Positions 12,071 to 23,665 of a stretch of DNA of 64,000 nucleotides are shown in pieces. Numbering within the stretch: position 1 is the stretch's first letter; the number at the start of each line of letters is the position of its first letter. This DNA comes from Nectonema munidae. Lineage: Eukaryota > Nematomorpha > Nectonematoida > Nectonematidae. Below the pieces are notes generated by a model. It searched no databases. It was not told where the DNA came from and saw only the letters and a program-made list of their open reading frames with translations. The DNA is taken from assembly GCA_030549495.1 (NCBI GenBank), contig JAUIRK010000561.1:131501-195500 (forward strand), given 5' to 3'. The translations under genes and the position numbers were made by a program.

Positions 12071-12128
12071 GATGGATGGATCAACTTCTTTCACTCAAAA
12101 ACACTATGACGCGTTCTCTTTTCAATGC

Positions 12129-12138
12129 TTTATATATA
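12129..12138 (-). promoter_or_regulatory. TATA box of the secreted-protein gene
   Basis: Minus-strand TATATATAAA lies 60 bp before the ATG. A start site 25-30 bp downstream would leave a 5' UTR of about 30-35 nt. Confidence 0.55.
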
Positions 12139-12529
12139 CTGAAAAATTTGCATGAAAGCAGTTCCCTCACTTTTCCTTAATTTCCTCTTTATTGTGCGAT
12201 TTCTTAGCATTGGAAAGTCTCGCCCTTTCAAGAACTACTTCGTTGAAAAATCGTTAAGGATTATTCATTTTAAAAAATTTTATAATCTCATTTTTGACTT
12301 TATTTTGTAGTGGGTTCAAGCAAAATTTGTTTCATCGAGATGATGGCATTCAAATTGCACTACTTTCGCTTTGCTTTCTTATGGTGTAAGTACGTGATGC
12401 GTGAGTTTGTGTTTCATTGCGTTTCTCAACTTTTCAATCGACAATTTGCATCGAAGAATCTCTCATTCTTATTGCAAATGTATTATAAAAATAACATTAT
12501 TTAACCCTAACCATAAATTAAAAAACGCA
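12139..12529. other. Upstream region of the secreted-protein gene
   Basis: No feature can be supported beyond the core promoter. The open frame at 12310-12504 looks like chance. Confidence 0.35.
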
Positions 12530-13367
12530 TATTAGTAACAGAGTTAGTTAAGTTAAGTTGTTTGTGACGTTCGCACCCATCCTTTCGGATATCGTGGCCC
12601 GCCCGGAATGCTGAGTCCAGGTCTACCTGGACTTTCCATCCCACTAAACGCCTACCGGCCCTTGCTTCTGCATAGCTATACCTTGTTATATATATTATTT
12701 TACAAGAATGTATTTTACAAATATATAAATACAGCTGAGTGATCGATACTATCCTAACGCGAACGCTCTCAATTAGGGAAACAAACTTAATGTCTAGTGA
12801 TAGCTTGATTACTAACAAGGTTAGAATCGCGTCGCTAGAGCACTACCTAACCGCAAAAACCTTTGAATTCTTCGGAGGAAGAAAACCAGGGTAAAAAACG
12901 GGCACAACGGAATGTAGCTTGTTCCTAAATAAAAGATATATGCTACAAAAATACAAGCGTTAGGAAGCATGCAATATCTTATATATTAATAATAAATAAT
13001 ATTTGATATATGTTATAGCGGTTAAGAAAGGTATACACAATTTAGGGCTTGGTAGGTTAGGAACAATCTACCCCTGGAATTTGACTCCATTCCATATATA
13101 CATGATATGTATATATATATATATGTTGTCCCTAGGATATATGTTTTAAAATTGGAATGTATAGACGGTCCTACAAGCATACTCCTACAGAGGCCAGATT
13201 ACCGGCTATGCCTAACCTAGCTCGTAACATGAAACTGTTTTGGGACTTATACCTTGTGCCAATCCTAAATTTAAGTAGGCGGATCTAGAACTCAGAAAAA
13301 AAACAGAACTATATCGCAGAACGCAGAATTCCCTATTGCTTGGGGGCTATTTAAAATATATGGGTAG

Positions 13368-15876
13368 TCACCTAGGATAATTTTTCTCTTTTTTTTTAGC
13401 ATATACCCCCAAGAACGCTTCAGCCTGGGTTTGCGTGAGCTCCCAAGCTTGGCATAATTGTGGGCAATGCTTGTGTGTTCTTAATTTTTCTATAAACTTT
13501 TTATTTAATTTCTCCAACCTTTTCTGGAACCAAGAAAAGGAGGTCCGGCTATGAGCAATAGTGAAAGGGTTGCCATAAACAGTCCTAAAAAGTTTATACA
13601 CGAGGTCATCTATTTTGTTGGTCCAAGTTGAGGGAAGGCATCCCAAAATGGAGTTTCCATAAGTCAATTTCGGCATTGTTAGGATTTTAATGACCTTGCC
13701 TACCACCGTGGAATTGAACCCAAGGTCTTTAAGACATCCATATAGCGCTAGATCCTTCTTCCCCCTTTTTATCTTTTCGTGAGCTTCACGATGAAAACTA
13801 AATCCTGCATCCCAATTGATTCCTAGATATTTTAGGTGGCGAACTCGGGGAATATTCCCTATAGTTGGCGGGTTATTTTTGGGACAATTAGCGCCAAAGA
13901 TGATGAACTTGCATTTAGAGTAATTCACCTTAAGGTTCCATCCAGTGAAATACCCCCCTAATATGGTATTTACGTCCGTAAGGTGTTTGCAAATACGCGG
14001 AACACGCTTAGCGGAGTAATATACACATATGTCGTCTGCGAAACTGATTATCCTAGGATAGATTGAGTTATTGAAATAGTCCCTAATATCAGATATGTAG
14101 ATATTGAACAGAAGAGGGCTTAGAGGTGAACCTTGTGGGACCCGGCGTCCAAGGCTTATTCTCCTTGAAAATTTGTTATTTCTTCTGATCTGGAATGAGC
14201 GCCGAGAAAGGAAACTGTAAACAACTTTGAAGATGCATGATGGCACAAACATGCTACAAGTTTGAACAGCAAACCATCATGTCAGACTGTATCAAGAGCC
14301 TTCTCCAGGTCGTAAGATATCATGCCTACGTAGAGGCCATCATTTAAGCTTTTAGCAACATCATGATGCAAGGTAAGCAGAGCATGATTTGTTGATAGTC
14401 CTTTTTTAAAGCCAAACTGTTCTTCTGGGATTATTGCAAGCTCCTTGCACCAAGCATCGAGTACTCCAAAAATTAATTTGTCATACACTTTGCTCAGGCA
14501 AGGGAGAAGACTGATAGGCCGTAGGTCACTCGGTTTGCCGCTCTTCTTGCCAGCCTTTGGCACACAAATAAGCATAGCCATTTTAAAGCAGTCTGGGTAA
14601 AACCCATCTTTTATAAAAGGGTTATACATTGCCACAAGACGTCCTTAAACCTAGGGGGAAGATTCTTGATGAATAGATTACTAACTTCATCCCATCCCGC
14701 CGCTTTCCAGGGTTTAAGCTTTTTAATGATTTGAACCAGGTCCTCTAGGATGAAGTTAGTGTCGTTCGTCGCAGGTAAACACCTAAAAAACTCAATTTCA
14801 GAATTAAAATTTTTCGGACCTGGGTTTGTCCTATACACATCTTCATAATAATCAGCAAGCAGCGAACATTTATTTTCCATCTCAATGGCTGTCCGGTTAT
14901 TCCAAGTGACCGACGTTGGACCTTTGCAGCCAGGCTTCAGCCCTCTAACCAGGTTCCAGAACTTCGAAGAGCCCTGTAGCGGGTTAGAGGCTTTTGTGAT
15001 GCTTATAACTTTTCTAGATGTGGTATCGCCGAGCTCTTTCCTAATGAGCTTTTGTAATCGATTGATAAAATTCTTTGTCTCGGCGTCCCTAGTGTGAATG
15101 TATTTTCTATAGAGAACTCGTTTTTCCTTAATGAGTAATAGGACATTCTTCGGAATTGGATTTTCGTATTTTCCAACTCCCTTCAAGGGAGCTGCCTCTC
15201 GTGCCGCACAGAGAATATCATCGTTGACACACTCCACAAGTTCCTCATGGGATTTTACTCCTATGCACCTCATGACCCGCGGGGCTGAATCATTTAGTAG
15301 CGACCTAAACCTATCCCAGTTGGCTTTGCTGAAGACCGACCTCTTCACTACACATTCTTATCACGAGTTGGTGTTGGATCGTTAACGATAAACGCGTAAG
15401 AATCCTCTACCAACTTGAGTAAGTCGGTGCTAGCCGAGCTATTGGTTTCACTGAATAGTCAGTCTAGTGTGGTGAGCGTTTAGGTCACCTAGTAGTAGCA
15501 CCTTATCGGAGGAGCAAAGATATCTTTCGATAAATTCGTAGTCCAACAGAAGATTACTAGGCGGCTTGTAACAACCCAACACGACTAAATGTCCATCTCT
15601 ACCAAGATCAAGCTTCAGGGCCATCGAGCCTCCAGAGTCACTTATCGTGAAACTGGAAACCTTAAACCCCTCTCGCACACCCATCGCTAGACCTCGCGAG
15701 TGGCTTGTTCCAGGATGCACAAATGTCCTATATCCATGGATGCGGATGGAATACTTGGCTTGAGATTTGACTTCGTTCAGAGAGAAGACGTCCATATTAT
15801 TTTCGGTAAGGAGCTCAATTAGATCACTACGTTTCTTAGCCAAGCCGTTGATGTTGAAGTGCAAAAATTTGAGCAT
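13368..15876 (-). pseudogene. LINE ORF2 (APE endonuclease and reverse transcriptase)
   Basis: ORF2 of a LINE nicks the target and copies RNA at the nick. The endonuclease begins MLKFLHFNINGL (Asn motif), continues with LNEVK (catalytic Glu) and LLLGDLNAHH (Asp and Asn motif) and runs to about 15360 across a frameshift near 15455. The RT has PSDLRPISLLP, the A-motif region ISYDLEKALDTV, RVPQGSPLSPLLFNIY (motif B) and ISFADDICVYY with the FADD catalytic pair (near 14030). The C-terminal part contains HLKYLGINWD and ends at a stop at 13368. Breaks lie near 15455, 15355, 14620 and 14255-14282. In motif A the usual catalytic Asp is retained (YDLEKA). Confidence 0.8.
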
Positions 15877-15902
15877 GACAGATTGGCACTACACTATCAC
15901 AT

Positions 15903-16543
15903 TTACTGACACTCTAGCAGGAGGTCCGCAGCCACTGCGCTCACCATTTTCTCCAGCTGTTCTTTGAACATTGGTGACTTGAAAATGGAGAACGCTATTT
16001 TCATAATAGTCTCCTTGGAGGGGGAGGACTCGATATATGTTGGTGCCTTGTACATAAGGGGCCTACTTACTACTTGTGAGAAGGATGGGCCGGCTGTTTG
16101 TATTGTAGTTGGAGCTTTTACCTTACTTTGAATAGAAGGAGGATTTTGCTTCTTTGAACGGGTCTGGTCACCTTTTGGAGTGTCTTTGGCCTTAAGGGAG
16201 GCATCTTTAGCCGGACAATTATTATAGGCTGCCGAGTGACACTCGCAGAGTGGCTCGCCCCCACAGATCAGACAGCACTTTTTGTAGGGCACGCAGCCGA
16301 AACATGACCTAGTTTCTGGCATTTGTAGCATTGTAGGGCCTTAGGCTTCGGCGCGAACGCATGGCATGCAAATTTGAGACCTAGGATTTTTAGTCCATCT
16401 TTGGTCAGCTGATCAACAGCTGCCTTGTTTTCTAAAATTACCTTCAAACACGATCCCCTTGACATGTTCTTGAACAGGGGTTCAACCGTGTTTGAAAAGC
16501 CTAGGCCTTTAACTGCCGCAGTGACGTCTGGCACGTCGGCCAT
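15903..16543 (-). pseudogene. LINE ORF1 (zinc-knuckle nucleic-acid-binding protein)
   Basis: The ORF1 product of jockey-type LINEs binds element RNA. Residues CYKCQKLGHVSAACP give a textbook CX2CX4HX4C knuckle near 16300-16345. It is followed, after a frameshift at about 16270-16330, by CFGCVPYKKCCLICGG and a further Cys-rich stretch that stand for the second and third knuckles. The N-terminal part, including WRFKVLKKNHSTF just before the first ATG, resembles the domain that precedes the knuckles in this family. After the knuckles comes a Lys/Ser/Pro-rich linker and a short helical C terminus. One frameshift and the 5' truncation disable it. Confidence 0.65.
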
Positions 16544-16699
16544 CGTTAGACCCTGAGTTAGATTGGAAAAAGTACTATGATTCTTTTTTAAGACTTTAAA
16601 CCTCCATATAGTACCACTATAACATAGAGATCATTAAAAATGGCCTCCCTATCCCTTTTCAAAATACGATAGTTTTTACGAAATTGTCTTCTTATATTT

Positions 16700-16861
16700 C
16701 TTGACTTTTTGAATAATACTTTTCGATTCTTTGATTAATTGAGAAATGTGTTTTTAAAATCGTTCAAATTGCAATAACATAGATAATACCTTTTGTAACA
16801 TCGTCTCCCCGAATGAGGTATATCAAATCTTACATCTAGCAAAATATGAAGAGAAAGTTGA
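16700..16861. repeat. Diverged relative of the 161-bp tandem repeat at 45.3 kb
   Basis: Shared words in the same order include TTTTCGATTCTTTGATTA, AAAATCGT(T/G)CAAATTGCAA, CTTTTGTAACATCGT, ATGAGGTA and AGCAAAATATGAA. Here the unit occurs once, next to the 5' end of the LINE. Confidence 0.6.
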
Positions 16862-17262
16862 ACATCGTCTCTTTAGTCATTTGTTTATGGAATAGAAACC
16901 ACCGTAGTATACAGATTGGCAATTGGGCTAGGTAAGTAGTATACAGATTGTGAATAACATTTCAACCAATCAGATGGTTTTCATGAAATAAAGCCCCAAT
17001 TTCAAAGTTAAGTGTTTTGAATTTTTATGTGGAATTTTTGAAATGGTGCTTTCAATATGTATGTAAAATATTTTTGAACATTTTTATTTTAGGTATGTTT
17101 TTCAGTATTTTACGATTTTTATTAGTAGTTAAATATATAATATAAAAAAAATATAATATATAATCTGATATAATAAAACCTCTGAAATATAACACACAAA
17201 TAAACACCCGTATTGTATATATCTATAGTGTAATGCACATATCTCGATGGATACATGTATCC
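16862..17262. other. Non-coding AT-rich stretch
   Basis: Nothing recognised. Confidence 0.35.
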
Positions 17263-17270
17263 CTTTGACT

Positions 17271-17571
17271 CAGTGGCGGATCCAGAAATTTCTTATAGGG
17301 GGGGGGGGGGGGGTTAGGGGTGGCGAAACCTATTTAATTTTTTTGCAATTTTGCTAAAAGTCTTCAGAGAATACGACAGCTGTATTATGTGTTTTAGAAT
17401 CACTAATTACCTATGTTTTCATATTTTTAGCATTATTTTGCCATGAATAAATTGCAAAAATTTATTTTTATACATGTAAGTGTATACATTAGTAAGGCTA
17501 ATTTTCGAAGCCATTTTTCATAGGGGGAGTCCTAGGCCCATGAGCCCCCCTCCCCCTTGTATCCGCCACTG
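17271..17571. mobile_element. hAT MITE with perfect 8-bp target duplication
   Basis: The left end reads CAGTGGCGGATCCAGAAAT and the reverse complement of the right end CAGTGGCGGATACAAGGGG. The element is flanked on both sides by CTTTGACT (17263-17270 and 17572-17579), an exact 8-bp duplication as made by hAT transposases. A run of about 16 G lies just inside the left end, and C-runs mirror it on the right. There is no coding sequence. Confidence 0.85.
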
Positions 17572-17579
17572 CTTTGACT

Positions 17580-18259
17580 GTCTTTCATTTCAAACGAATA
17601 TTTACATTCCTTTTTTCGTACTATACACATGTCCCTTTTGTGATTTATATTAACTTTAGTCCTTAAATAAATCTTTCTTCTTCTTCTTCTTCTTAAAAAG
17701 AAATTTACTTGGCCTTTATAGCGAAACTTTTTGCTCGAAAAAGAAGGCAAATTTTGGTTAAAACTGAGCATTTCTTTTCATACTTCAAGTAAGTGTATCC
17801 AAATTACAACTTTTGAGTTTACAAACGTAGAAGCGATAAAGTGCGATCTCTGTTTTACTCGATTCATATACTCTGGACACGAATTTACCATAGCTCACAA
17901 AGTTGAGTTCAAATTTTACGCAAAAAAGATGCCTTCCTTTTTTTGAGGTATATATAAATTTCATTCTGTCTCTGATTTTGACTATTCAAAATTTTCCTCA
18001 ATTTGGATATTCGTTGACAAGTGCTCAACCAATAGTATTAGAGTTGGGGTTGTTAGGCTTAGTGTTAGCGCCAGCGTACATACATGCATTTACATATGCA
18101 TTTTTTGACATTCTTAACACAAACTTTTCCTATTTATTTGTAACTGTTTAACGCATATGTTACATAATGCAGCACATGCCATATCATATATTATATTGAA
18201 AAATATACTCTTTTAAAGACTTCACAAGTCATTCAAATAGTAAGATGTTTTTGAAGTTG
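17580..18259. other. Non-coding stretch with short (CTT)n runs
   Basis: A CTT microsatellite lies near 17671-17694. Open frames here show no domain. Confidence 0.35.
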
Positions 18260-18478
18260 TAAAAAAGGCTTCTACTTCTTCTTCTTCTTCCCCAAGTTGG
18301 GGTCGGTGACTAAGATCCGCTGTCTCCACATCTCTCAGTTAAGTGCGTCTCGTTTAGTCCAAGCTTTTGCAGTAGCTCCTTCAGCACATGCCTCCATCTC
18401 TTTTGTTGTGTGCCTCTGTTTCTTTTCCGTTCCACTTCTTTTTCCAGAGCTTGGTGCACCAGTTGTCAAAAAGGCTAT
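18260..18478 (-). mobile_element. LINE 3' end with (AAG)n tail
   Basis: On the minus strand a short frame reads AWTKRDALN, then, after a stop, EMWRQRILVTDPNLGKKKKK and a stop. This resembles the extreme C terminus of RTE-type or related LINE ORF2 proteins (a W-R residue pair followed by DP.LG), continuing directly into an (AAG)n tail. The rest of the element is absent, as expected for a heavily 5'-truncated insertion. The clade is uncertain. Confidence 0.4.
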
Positions 18479-18703
18479 CCATCTATTTTATTGATAAAAA
18501 TTAACATTTTCAATACATTTTTCTGAATTTTTATTTACAATTGTAAATTTGCAGTTTTCAATTAAATAAATTCTGAATAATGGATGTTGTTCTATTATAT
18601 ATAATTAGTTTCTAAATGGACTAAAGTAACAATAAATCACGCGTTTCAAAATAAAGCTTACAAATACTAACGCTGAAATAACACTAAAACAACAATAAAA
18701 ATT

Positions 18704-18960
18704 TAGGCTAGTCTAGTAGTGAAGCATATAATAGGGTCTCGATTATTATGGTCTGGGTTCGATTCTCGATCGTGGCGATCCATACCATCTGTCCAGCTAT
18801 CGAAGAAGTATTCTTTTCTTGGATGCGATACAGACAACTAAAAAAAGTGTACCAAACGCTACAAAAATTTACTCACCTGTTAAGATTGAAAATTCTGTTT
18901 TTCAAAAGCTCTAACTTTACATATAATTCTAAATATGAAATAAAATGTTGAACAAGCCCC
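18704..18960 (+). mobile_element. tRNA-derived SINE-like head
   Basis: The segment GGCTAGTCTAGTAGTGAAGC resembles a tRNA D-arm/A box, and GGGTTCGATTCTC 42 bases further on is a near-perfect B box. The putative T stem pairs poorly and no clean acceptor stem closes, so this is not a working tRNA gene. A tRNA-derived SINE fits better. Its 3' boundary is a guess. Confidence 0.4.
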
Positions 18961-19899
18961 TTCCCCAGACTCTAAGTGAGGATAACTCTGATTTTAAGGG
19001 TTCCTTAGGGCAAAGGCCCCCTGTCCACCCTTATCAACGGGCCTGAATAGAATTAACTCACTAAATATCTAACTATAACTAATTGGTTACAAACTAATGA
19101 AATAAATACATATAGTCAACTAGAAATAAAGGATACTTGGTAAAGTCTTATAATAATTCTGTTCCTTCACTTATGATAGTTATTCTCAAAATTTGCTTCC
19201 AAATTAAACTAAATATTTCTTGATACAAATCTTACTCATAAACATTCCTTCCCTTTCTTGAACGTAAACCAGGTATAGCATTTTTGAATCCATAATTTTG
19301 TATATTTGGTCAATCCTCTATAACTACATAAAATATGTCGATTCCATTCCGAAAATAATAAAGCACAAGCCATACGAAGAATATATAAATATATATACAA
19401 ACAAAAATTTTCTAATTTTTCGCTTCTATATTGTTCGAGAGAAAGAAATGTAATTTTTTTTAGTAATTTATTTTTTCTGCCTATATTTGTTGATGATGAA
19501 AAACAATGCTTTTCATCATCAAAATGTCACATTAAAAATTTTTTTCTAAAATCTTGCTGCGAATATCAATGAAGTAATTTTTTCCATTTCCGAAAAATAT
19601 TTATGATTTATTGCAAAAAGGGAATTACATATCGTGAGTTTTGTTGCATTTATGGCAAGTCAAATCAATTAAATGTCATCATATTAATCTGTAAAACATA
19701 TTTATACAGGAAACAAAAATCTTCAACTTTTTTAGACGATTTTTTTTATAAGTCAGATCGTGACATGGATGCTATAGTAAATATAATAAATCAGATGGGT
19801 TTTTCAAATTTCATTAATTAATATTTATTTTTTGATAATCCAAACTTTTCTTCTTTCAACCAGTATAAGAGTCGTGGTTCATTCTTCACCTTAACAAAA
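18961..19899. other. Non-coding stretch, nothing recognised
   Basis: Very AT-rich; the open frame at 19603-19821 has no features. Confidence 0.35.
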
Positions 19900-19969
19900 T
19901 ATTAGCATGATCAAATGCATTATTTGAGATGATTCGTGATTGGCTGTTTAGACCCATGTTAGGCCATTA

Positions 19970-22432
19970 TCCCAGAAATTGGATGAGTGAGTGAGAAAAT
20001 CTCTAGGCACTTTCCAGCTTTGGCTGATATGCTTGCAGGTTGCTAGAGTTTAGGATTTGATGATTGCGTGGAGTTTAGTTGAAGAAATTGTGGGAATTCG
20101 ATTGGTTCAATTTTGTTAATTAAAATAGAGATTTCTTGAAGTATGATTGGATGTTGTAAAAAACCATATAGAGAAGTAGGAGGTTCATTAAAGGGTAGAT
20201 TACAGAAGTTAAGTAGTTTGAAAAATTGAGCAGTAGAGAATTATGTGTAGGGGTGTTTCGATGTAGGGGCAACCAAATCTACATAACGGATTGTTGTGAA
20301 GTTTGAATCTGTAGAAGTAGGAATAGGTTGGGCAGTGTGAGGAGAACCACTTGATGGAGTTGCGGGAGAGAGTGAGATTTTTGTTGTGAATGGCAAAGTT
20401 GATCAAGGGTGGTGCGATATTGAGAGATGACCATGTGTTCAGTATAGATGCATGTGCGGCTTTAATGATAGTGGATAGAGGGAGAGAAGGTAAGATAAAG
20501 AATGCGTGTTTGAAGGTAATGTTTTAGATAGTCTGTCAACACTATTGTTTTCAGTGCAAGTGGAGTGTGCGGAAGAGCAATAGATTGTTATGTTGAAATG
20601 ATTGGAAAGTTGGATAAGTTTTGTGGGTAAGCTGTAAGAGGATTGAGGGATTTTGTGATTAAGAATTTGGTCGTTGATGATGTTTTGGGCATCGGAGTAA
20701 AAGTGTATTTGATTAAAGTTGAGGCAGTAGATGTGAAGATTTGTCTATGAGGTGATTACAGGCAGCTAAAATAGCGAGAGTTTCTGTTTCGTATGATGAG
20801 TTGTTGGAGTCAGTATGTAAGACCAGAGGTGTAAAAGGAGTTTGAGAATTGGTGATGTATAAGGCGTAGGCAGCTGAGGTATGGAATGCAGTTTTGGAAG
20901 CGTCGGTAAAAACAAATAAGTGTTTTGTAAGAGTGGGATCGTAGCGTTGCTTTTTGATTAGGTTAATAGCGATGTTTTTGTGTTTGAATAGCACCAGATT
21001 GTAGGGCGTAATTTTAGGAGGATGAATAAGAGAGATAGTTTCGATTTCAGGTGATATAGAGTAGTGGGTAAAATGTGGAATGTATTTGTTGCAGATGGTG
21101 GCAAAATATGAAAGCATTTTGGATGAGAAGATGGATAGAGGGTAATGCTTTGAAAGTTTTAGAGTAATGATTTACAATTGTTAATGTAGTTTATATAGGA
21201 TAGGGAGAGTGTGCGTGAGAAGTTCGGGCTTAGAAGTTGAGGTAGTGTGATCAGCGTTTGTAATCGTGAGGAGGCAGGTGCGGTGGATTTTGTTTATGAG
21301 GGTTCTGGTATTTTGTACTTTTAGAGTGTGACCCCATGACAGAATGCCGTATTGAATAATAGGTAAGACAATAGAAGAGTATATATAAAAGTGAATTTTG
21401 GGGTGGAGACCCCATTGGTATGATATGGCTTTTTTGAATAAGAAGATTGTAGATGTGAGTTTGGAGAGTACATTCTTTAGATGTAGAGAGAATTTTAGGT
21501 TGGATTGAAAAGTAAGGCCAAGATATTTTAGGTGAGTGACAGGTGTGATGAGATTAGATGAATTTGTGTAAAGAGGTTGTGGTGAGATTCTTTTGCGTGT
21601 GAAGTGAATTATATTGAGCTTGGATGTGTTAAAATGGATTTTGTATTTTGGTGCAAGTGTATCAATTTGGTTTAAGAGGTTAGTAGCATTGGTGATGTTT
21701 GTGTTTTGATTTGAGTTGGTAAATGTAAAGAGAATATCATCAGAATAACATTGAGCAAAAATGTGAATTAGAATTTATGCATGATAGGAGTCGATTGATG
21801 AGTATGAACCATAAGATGTCAGAAAGACAACCTCCTTGTGGAGTAGAAAGAGAGAGTTGTTTAATGTGGATGTTGTTGTTATGGAAGAAAAAATGCCGTT
21901 GTTTAGGTAGTTTTGTATGAATTTGATTATATAAAGTGGATATTTATTTTTAATAAGATTGTGGAGTATCGCAGGGTGCATTGTCGAGGCGAGTCAATAC
22001 GCGTTCAGTGTTTCTGTTTGGGAGGTATGCAAATTGATTTGGATGAATCAAGTTGTTTTTGGATATATAGTGGCTTAATTCGTTTTCTTAGTAATCGTTC
22101 TAAAATTTTGCCAAGAGTTGGAAGGATTGAAATGGGCGCCAGTTTTTAATTTGGTCATGGTTACGGTTTGGTTTTGGAATGAGAATTAATTTGGCAATCT
22201 TCCAAATGTTAGGGAAAAAGCTATGTTTGGGGTAAGCGTTGTATATGTTAAGGAGGTTAGGTTTTAAAATGTGAGAAGCTTTTTTTATGTATTTTGATGA
22301 TATGTAATCCAGGCTAGTGGATGATTTAGATGTGAGGTTATTAATAGTATGATTTAACTCTTTGTCTGTGATGGGTGGGAAGAAGGTTACTGTGTTATGT
22401 GTAAGATGATGATGAACTGTTTTCCTAAACAT
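19970..22432 (-). pseudogene. I-group LINE RT, RNase H and C-terminal region
   Basis: Starting at 22432 the frame has the RT entry (TSLDYISSKYIKKA, then LILIPKPNRNHDQIKNWRP). Fragments at 22000-21760 contain STPQGGCLSDILW (motif B) and QCYSDDILFTFTN (a YSDD box in place of YADD). RNase H lies at 21117-20713, with LFVFTDASKT (first Asp) and SSYETETLAILAA (Glu). Further on, FYRFKLHNNPLCRFGCP followed by His and Cys is the conserved C-terminal Cys/His motif. At least four frameshifts or stops separate these parts. Confidence 0.7.
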
Positions 22433-22772
22433 TGTGTTGAAGATATTATCTGCATCTTGTGAATCAGAAGGGAAAAGTGAGTTTAAGAAAGGGGAGTTGA
22501 TGTGTGTAGCAGTGTTAGAGTTTGGAAGGTGCTGTGGTAGAGGGGTCCGAGATTTATTGTTTTTGAGTTTGTTTATTAGATGCCATGGATTTGAGGGGGT
22601 TTGGTTGCAGAACTTGATCCAGGATAGTTTTTTTAGCTTGTGTGATAGCGCGTTTGTATTTATGTTTGAGGGTGAAGTAGGATTAAATAGAGGAAGGGGT
22701 ATATAATTTTCTTAATCGTTTTAGTGAGGCTCAAAGTTCTTTTTTGAGGAAAGTAAGTTGAGAATTCCAAAA

Positions 22773-23657
22773 TTAGGCGTTTTGCCTTTTGAATTGTTGA
22801 TTGTTTGGGGTAGATGCTTGGATGCAAGATGTAATAGTTTTATTGAGATTTGTTGCAGATGATTCGATGTTTGTGGTTGATTCAGTATTGAGAGGGGTAT
22901 GACTTAGATTAAGTTGAAGTTTTTGAAAGTATGAGGTCCAAAAGATTTGATATCCAAATTGAGGACGGAAAGGTTTGGATTGAATAGGTCGCAGGTAAAC
23001 TTGAAAGGTAATGTAGCAATGGTCAGATGCGGAGTGAGTATTGGAGATGCGCCAGTTGTGAATGAGACTTAGCGAATGATAGGTTGTTGTAGTTACATTG
23101 ATGTGTGATTTATAGAGTCTGTTTTGATCCAGTTTCATAAAAGTTGGGTGTTTGTTATTGTCGGCTGTAGTTAAATTGTTGGAGGCAAGAAAGTTTTCAG
23201 TGAGAGTGCCACGACTGTTAGTTTTGTTATTCCAAATGAAAGATCTTGCGTTCAGATCAGCAGAGATGATAATATCGTGATTTTTTGGTAGCTCTGATGT
23301 GATTTTATTGAAAACTTGTGCAAATTTGTTAGAAATAGGAAGATCTGAGGATGGCGGAGAATAGAGTGAGCAATAGAGTAATGGTAATGGTTTGGTAGGG
23401 ATGAGGGTAAACACGTGTTTTGAGTCAGAATGTTGGAGTAGAGGAGTATTGTGGATGGTTGATTTGATGAGTATACATGCAGAGTATTCGTTTAGTGGAG
23501 GTATATGTATGAGTGTGTAGTTGCATGTGTATTGTGGAATGTGAATATATGATCCGTTATTAGAAATGATGTCGTATGTAAATGACATTAATATATTGTA
23601 GAGGTTATTCCATGTGGTTCTGGAGTGGTTAAGATCAATGTGAAAAAAATTCAGCAT
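22773..23657 (-). pseudogene. I-group LINE endonuclease domain
   Basis: The open frame spans 294 codons starting MLNFFHIDLNHSRTTWNNL. It shows the family's R1/I-style start, then SADLNARSFIWNN (about residue 135, catalytic Asp and Asn) and HSASDHCYITFQVYL (about residue 210), the SDH motif that ends the exonuclease-endonuclease-phosphatase fold. It cuts target DNA to prime reverse transcription. The domain appears intact, but the enzyme as a whole is not, because the downstream RT is broken. Residues after about 225 form the linker to the RT. Confidence 0.75.
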
Positions 23658-23665
23658 AAGAAATT

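Larger units (their letters stand above)
12530..16626 (-). mobile_element. Jockey/CR1-like LINE, 5'-truncated, degenerate
   Basis: This non-LTR retrotransposon reads on the minus strand. ORF1 remains (about 16626 down to 15903) with a CCHC zinc knuckle and two further Cys/His clusters. ORF2 follows with an APE-type endonuclease (15876-15360) and a reverse transcriptase (15348-13368). There is no RNase H. The ORF1 frame runs upstream of its first ATG until a stop at about 16626, which suggests a 5' truncation. Downstream of ORF2, 12530-13367 is a GC-richer tract that I take as 3' UTR; no poly(A) tail is visible. The reading frames are broken only about four to six times over 3.2 kb, so the copy is moderately young. 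The clade call rests on motif style. Confidence 0.8.
19900..23665 (-). mobile_element. I-group LINE with RNase H, 5'-truncated
   Basis: A minus-strand ORF2 runs from about 23657 to about 19970: APE endonuclease (23657-22773), reverse transcriptase (about 22432-21250), RNase H (21117-20713) and a C-terminal Cys/His motif (20330-20250). The order EN-RT-RNase H is that of the I superfamily (I, LOA and relatives). ORF1 is missing, so the insertion is 5'-truncated near 23665. The endonuclease frame is open for 294 codons, while the RT has several breaks. The minus-strand coding side is strongly C- and A-rich with little G, unlike the LINE at 12.5-16.6 kb, which marks a different family. Confidence 0.8.

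Noticed and set aside
11393-12072. Several plus-strand frames over the secreted-protein gene
   Set aside because: They are shadows of the minus-strand gene, which has a signal peptide, TATA box and poly(A) signal.
18704-18776. Functional tRNA gene
   Set aside because: A and B boxes are present but the T stem mispairs and no acceptor stem closes; a SINE head is more likely.
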